NCBI GenBank assembly: GCA_015179045.1
Contig: WHUZ01000003.1
Location: 744,001 to 808,000 of the forward strand
Length of the DNA: 64,000 nucleotides
Origin: Kalaharituber pfeilii
Taxonomy: Eukaryota; Ascomycota; Pezizomycetes; Pezizales; Pezizaceae
Reading direction: 5' to 3'
Positions 62,538-64,000 of this stretch are shown in pieces. The stretch's first letter is position 1. The number at the start of each line of letters is the position of its first letter. The notes under the pieces are model-generated. The model saw nothing but the letters and a program-made list of their open reading frames with translations, was not told the DNA's origin and searched no databases. A program made the translations under genes and the position numbers.

Positions 62538-62860
62538 TAGCCTGTTCCAGAGGCTTTTCCGGAAGCTTTTGCGGAGGCTGTTCCGGAGGCTGTTTGAGTA
62601 GCTGTTGACATGCTACGAGCAGCTGTTCGAGCAGCTGTTTAAGAGGGTGTTCCGGAGGCTGTTCTGAGGCTGTTCTGAGGCTGTTCCGGAGGTCGTTCCG
62701 GAGGTTGTTCCGGAGGCTACTTCGGAGGCCGTTTCGGTGCCGTTTTGGAGGCTATTTCGGAGGCTGTCTCGGAGCTCGAACAGCCTCTCGAACAGTATTT
62801 CAATGGCCTCTAGAACAGCCTCTAGAACAGCTCTTGGAATAGCCTTGGAAAAGCCCTGAA
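62538..62860. repeat. Inverted 12-bp minisatellite (GCTGTTCCGGAG)
   Basis: About 18 degenerate tandem units of GCTGTTCCGGAG run from ~62551 to ~62775. The array then switches strand at a GAGCTC centre, and about six complement units (CTCGAACAGCCT-like) run to ~62860. The 12-base period keeps frames open but stops occur, so I treat it as non-coding. Confidence 0.8.
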
Positions 62861-63029
62861 GAGCAGTCTCGAAATCTTAGGATCTATCAGAATAGTAAGT
62901 TTTGATCATTATAATGCATGAACCTGTACTTATCATGGTTGCCTGCAGTGCTATTTTTATATTCCTAGTAGAGACTTATATCTATTTTCCTTGTCCTGAT
63001 ACGTAGGTATAGGACTGTTGGTGTTGCAA

Positions 63030-63319
63030 GTCCCAATTTCATTATGTCAGCTGTCCGGATTTCATTGTCCGGATACTTCTGACATAATAAAATTGGACAA
63101 AATTTGGACTGGTCTCATAAACATCTGTTCTCGTAGCCAGACGGGCACTGGGTGCTGCCAAGAGGTGCAAAGACCCGCCGCGTAGGCCGAAAATAAATAG
63201 TCCGGGCACGAGAACAATAAACATCCACAGCCAAGCATACGAAAATAGTTTATACCCAACTACTGCATAGCGCATAATATGCATTTATCCCCTGTCCGGA
63301 TACTTATTTTCTCGGCTAG
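63030..63319. mobile_element. Diverged MITE related to 7875-8204
   Basis: The right ~95 bases match the right arm of the 7875-8204 element (CCAAGCATACGAAAATA, then ATATGCATTTATCCCCTGTC, then CGGCTAG) and end in CTAG followed by TA. The left part (CCCAATTTCATTATGTCAGC) matches its centre. The left arm is missing. Many differences are TCCGGA here where the other copy has TCCAAA. The element is interrupted by the 91-bp insertion at 63126-63216. Confidence 0.75.
63126..63216. mobile_element. 91-bp nested element with 9-bp target duplication
   Basis: Ends TGTTCTCGT and ACGAGAACA form a perfect 9-bp terminal inverted repeat. The element is flanked by perfect direct repeats ATAAACATC (63117-63125 and 63217-63225). 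It has no coding capacity. A 9-bp duplication is typical of Mutator-like (MULE) transposition. It is one of the smallest complete elements in the window and gives the diagnostic terminus for the related fragments at 40928, 43227, 60691 and 62209. Confidence 0.85.
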
Positions 63320-63323
63320 TATA

Positions 63324-64000
63324 AGAAGTGAGTTTGTTCTTCATAAGGCAACCCAATGAAACACGAGAACCTGCACAGAACCTACACAGAAGATGTTTCG
63401 CCCTGTCTGGAATCTCGTCAGAATGAACAGGATCTTGCAAAGCCATCGTACTTTCTTTGCCAGTCATGTGGTGAGCGGCTGAAGTTCTTCTAAGTCTCAG
63501 AGGTAGTCTCATTGTTAACTAATTTGTATAGAGCAGAAATGAGAGCGAACAAAAGATGGAAGAACTGGCTACATCATTTAAACCTGCAACCGTACGGATC
63601 TAATATACAGCTGATGTACGTTTTAAAACTAACAAAGTTTATTTAGGGAATTGCTCTGATCAAACTTTACGAAAGGACTGCTACTGATGTTTACAAACTT
63701 GGGGAACGTCTAGACAGATATGTGAGGCTCATGTTCACGTTTGGTGTTAGTACAGTTGTCTTAGGCACTGGAGCGGTATGCTTTTTACTTGGGTCTCTGT
63801 TTGGAGCAGCCACTGATATCGCTAGGGGTTGTATGCAATGTTCAGCCATAGCGTAACTCGCGAGGAGAAGTTGAGGAAGGAATTTAGAGATTATGGGAAG
63901 GAAATCAACGAGGAACTAAAAGAGTACGTCAAGGAAGTCAAGGAGGACCTAAAAGAGTACATCAAGGAGAGCGCAGATGCGAATACGAGATATATTTTGT
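63324..64000 (+). pseudogene. Membrane/coiled-coil protein gene copy 2, cut by window end
   Basis: The second copy of the sequence at 60738-61710, lacking ~21 bases present in copy 1 near 60798 and lacking the solo LTR. The middle block is better preserved: a continuous frame reads ERTATDVYKLGERLDRYVRL, then a hydrophobic segment (VVLGTGAVCFLLGSLFGAA) likely to be one membrane helix. A one-base loss near 63825 then shifts the frame relative to the helical C-terminus (EEKLRKEFRDYGKE...). That C-terminus carries a 10-codon in-frame expansion (EVKEDLKEYI) absent from copy 1. The copies have different lesions, so the ancestor was probably one intact ~150-aa membrane-anchored coiled-coil protein. 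Function unknown. Confidence 0.6.

Noticed and set aside
62538..62860. CRISPR-like array
   Set aside because: The units are contiguous, degenerate and 12 bp long with no spacers. This is a minisatellite, and the genome is fungal.

Overview
The window looks like nuclear DNA from a filamentous ascomycete. The evidence is an intact Trl1-type tRNA ligase, an Nrg1-like two-finger C2H2 factor, a GST-fold gene with many short GT..AG introns and CTAAC-like branch points, and roughly 45% GC sequence full of long homopolymers and microsatellites. Gene density is very low, about five credible protein genes in 64 kb, and there are many small non-autonomous transposons. This pattern fits Pezizomycetes, for example truffle-like genomes, better than compact ascomycete genomes. 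The placement is an inference, not a sequence match.

Layout. Positions 1-3.7 kb hold CT/GA-rich low-complexity DNA. At 3.75-5.69 kb (+) lies a kelch-like protein with one membrane segment, broken by a single extra base in an 8-T run. A palindromic MITE with TA flanks (7.9-8.2 kb) and a solo-LTR-like element (8.74-8.95 kb) follow. At 12.16-17.66 kb (+) there is one 12-exon gene that joins a basic N-terminal domain to a glutathione-transferase fold. It has a 13-nt microexon at the active site, a 1.9-kb last intron and one apparent missing C in a C-run. From 17.7 to 28.8 kb I see only AT-rich DNA, simple repeats and a possible small exon pair near 25.1-25.5 kb. A 49-nt G run and GC-rich microsatellites (28.8-29.6 kb) precede the Nrg1-like zinc-finger gene at 30.4-31.3 kb (+). 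From 31.3 to 55.6 kb there is a gene desert with one weak 174-codon ORF at 47.6 kb. The tRNA ligase (TRL1) is on the minus strand at 55.65-58.11 kb. The last 4 kb is a mosaic of nested mobile elements. It holds a short-TIR MITE, two decayed copies of an unrecognised membrane/coiled-coil gene (one interrupted by a solo LTR, the other giving the empty site), an inverted 12-bp minisatellite, and a MITE with a 91-bp element nested in it flanked by a perfect 9-bp duplication.

The genes do not form a cluster or pathway: tRNA splicing/UPR, a putative transcriptional repressor, a GST-fold protein and a kelch membrane protein appear independent. I found no CRISPR, defence island, biosynthetic cluster, rRNA or convincing tRNA. 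The most informative signals are the two homopolymer frameshifts, the intron structure of the GST fusion gene, and the filled/empty site pair that defines a mobile element precisely. I do not see clear evidence for a wholly new biological system.
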